From positions 1-6,203 of the forward strand of contig WTHL01000037.1 of NCBI GenBank assembly GCA_011523155.1: a stretch of 6,203 nt of DNA, given 5' to 3'. The notes under the pieces are model-generated. The model was not told where the DNA came from. It made no database searches and was given only the letters and a program-made list of their open reading frames with translations. Each line of letters begins with the position of its first letter. Positions within the stretch are counted from its first letter, which is position 1. Source of the DNA: Synechococcus sp. PL34863bin_39 (GTDB lineage Bacteria; Cyanobacteriota; Cyanobacteriia; PCC-6307; Cyanobiaceae). The position numbers and the translations under genes are program-made. Of the stretch, positions 5,093 through 6,203 are shown one piece after another.

Positions 5093-6203
5093 ATGGCCGT
5101 GCTCGGTTCCAGTGCCGCAACGCGAGACCTTCGCGGCTTCCTGGCTCTGCTCGAAGAGAAAGGTCAACTGCGCCGCATCACGGCTCCCGTTGACCCCGAT
5201 CTCGAACTCGCCGCCATTGCGGATCGGGTCCTGGCGATGGGAGGCCCTGCGTTGCTGTTCGAGAACGTGATCGGCTCGACGATGCCCGTCGCCGTCAACA
5301 GCCTCGGCACCGTGGAACGGGTCGTCTGGAGCATGGGACTCGAGCATGCGCAGGAGCTCGAAGACCTCGGGCGTCGTCTGGCCCTTCTTCAGCAGCCCAG
5401 ACCCCCTAAGGGAATGGAGGAGACCAAAGCCTTCGCCCGGGTGTTCTGGGACCTGATCAAGGCCGTGCCTGTCAGAGATCTGACTCCACCATGCCGGCAG
5501 CAGGTGTGGATGGATGATGAGGTCAATCTCGATGCTCTGCCTCTGATCCGGCCCTGGCCAGGCGATGCGGGCGGTGTGATCACGCTGGGGCTCGTGATCA
5601 CGAAGGACCCGGAGACCGGGGTGCCCAATGTGGGGGTCTACAGGCTTCAGAAGCAGTCGATCAACACCATGACGGTGCATTGGCTGAGCGTGCGCGGCGG
5701 TGCTCGCCATCTCCGCAAGGCCGCGGCCATGGGCAAGAAGCTGGAGGTCGCCGTTGCCATCGGCGTCCATCCGCTGCTGGTGATGGCTGCCGCCACACCG
5801 ATTCCGGTGCAACTGAGTGAATGGCTGTTTGCTGGGCTCTATGCCGGAGAAGGCGTGCGCCTCGCACCCTGCAAAACCATTGATCTGAAGGTGCCGAGCC
5901 ACAGCGAAATCGTGCTGGAAGGAACCATCACACCCGGCGAGGTGCTGCCCGATGGCCCGTTCGGAGACCACATGGGGTTCTACGGGAACGTTGAAGACTC
6001 TCCCCTCGTGCGGTTTCACTGCATCACGCAGCGACGGGATCCGATCATGCTGACCACCTTCAGCGGCCGTCCTCCCAAGGAGGAAGCGATGCTGGCCATC
6101 GCCCTGAACCGGATCTACACCCCGATCCTTCGCCAGCAGATCCCTGAGATCAAGGACTTCTTCCTGCCGATGGAGGCACTGAGCTACAAACTCGCCGTGA
6201 TCT
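5093..6203 (+). CDS. ubiD: UbiD-family decarboxylase, N-terminal 370 residues (3' end outside window)
   Basis: UbiD enzymes use prenylated FMN, made by UbiX, to decarboxylate aromatic or unsaturated acids. In cyanobacteria a UbiD homologue is the expected 4-hydroxy-3-polyprenylbenzoate decarboxylase of plastoquinone synthesis. Seen: an N-terminal DLRGFLALLEEKGQLRRI segment at about 12-29, GGPALLFENV near 52-61, then the cofactor region NVGVYRLQ at 179-186 (Arg184 as the prFMN-contacting Arg) and TVHWLSVRGG. LSEWLFAGL follows with Glu243, then the active-site loop DGPFGDH at 287-293 and TTFSGRPPKEEA. E. coli UbiD has EGPYGDH at the loop; here the first Glu is Asp. The family length is near 490-500 residues, so roughly a quarter is missing. 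Start: ATG at 5093 fits homologues beginning shortly before the DLR segment. An in-frame ATG at 5027 is open too but would overlap comB head-to-head. No Shine-Dalgarno is seen at 5093. Confidence 0.93.
   Translation, partial: MAVLGSSAATRDLRGFLALLEEKGQLRRITAPVDPDLELAAIADRVLAMGGPALLFENVIGSTMPVAVNSLGTVERVVWSMGLEHAQELEDLGRRLALLQQPRPPKGMEETKAFARVFWDLIKAVPVRDLTPPCRQQVWMDDEVNLDALPLIRPWPGDAGGVITLGLVITKDPETGVPNVGVYRLQKQSINTMTVHWLSVRGGARHLRKAAAMGKKLEVAVAIGVHPLLVMAAATPIPVQLSEWLFAGLYAGEGVRLAPCKTIDLKVPSHSEIVLEGTITPGEVLPDGPFGDHMGFYGNVEDSPLVRFHCITQRRDPIMLTTFSGRPPKEEAMLAIALNRIYTPILRQQIPEIKDFFLPMEALSYKLAVI

Noticed and set aside
5054..6019. 321-codon open frame on the minus strand
   Set aside because: It is antisense to ubiD, in codon register as a GC-bias shadow; its His/Gln/Arg-rich translation shows no recognisable domain, while the plus-strand frame is a clear UbiD.

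Overview
The window reads as chromosomal DNA of a unicellular picocyanobacterium of the marine Synechococcus/Cyanobium type. The DNA is GC-rich and densely packed, with almost no intergenic space. It combines a prenyl diphosphate synthase of the cyanobacterial solanesyl type, a UbiD-family decarboxylase matching the cyanobacterial form, and a ComB-like phosphatase, a set typical of that group. The taxon is inferred from gene content and protein character only; no search was run.

Layout: (1) 1-528, plus strand: the 3' part of a HAD-family phosphatase whose N-terminus lies outside the window. (2) 512-5028, minus strand: five tightly spaced genes, in transcription order comB-like phosphatase, Nit1-type amidase, AMIN/amidase_3 cell-wall amidase, murI and sds. 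Their junctions are 33 nt, 5 nt, a 4-nt GTGA overlap and 40 nt, so one transcript is likely. The final gene, sds, ends inside the convergent HAD gene with a 17-nt overlap. (3) 5029-5092: a 64-nt divergent spacer. (4) 5093-6203, plus strand: the first 370 codons of a ubiD-like decarboxylase that continues past the window end.

Two themes appear. One is the cell wall: glutamate racemase makes D-Glu for the peptidoglycan precursor, and the amidase cuts the stem peptide from glycan. The other is plastoquinone: sds supplies the C45 side chain, and a UbiD-type enzyme is the expected decarboxylase of the quinone head group in cyanobacteria. The Nit1-type amidase points to glutathione repair. The ComB-like phosphatase has no evident partner here.

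I found no mobile element, CRISPR array, RNA gene, phage gene or defence system. This is ordinary core-genome sequence, and I see no convincing undescribed system. The most useful second looks are the comB orphan function, the competing hairpins at the comB/amidase junction, the interlocked start codons of comB and ubiD, and the Asp in place of Glu in the UbiD active-site motif.
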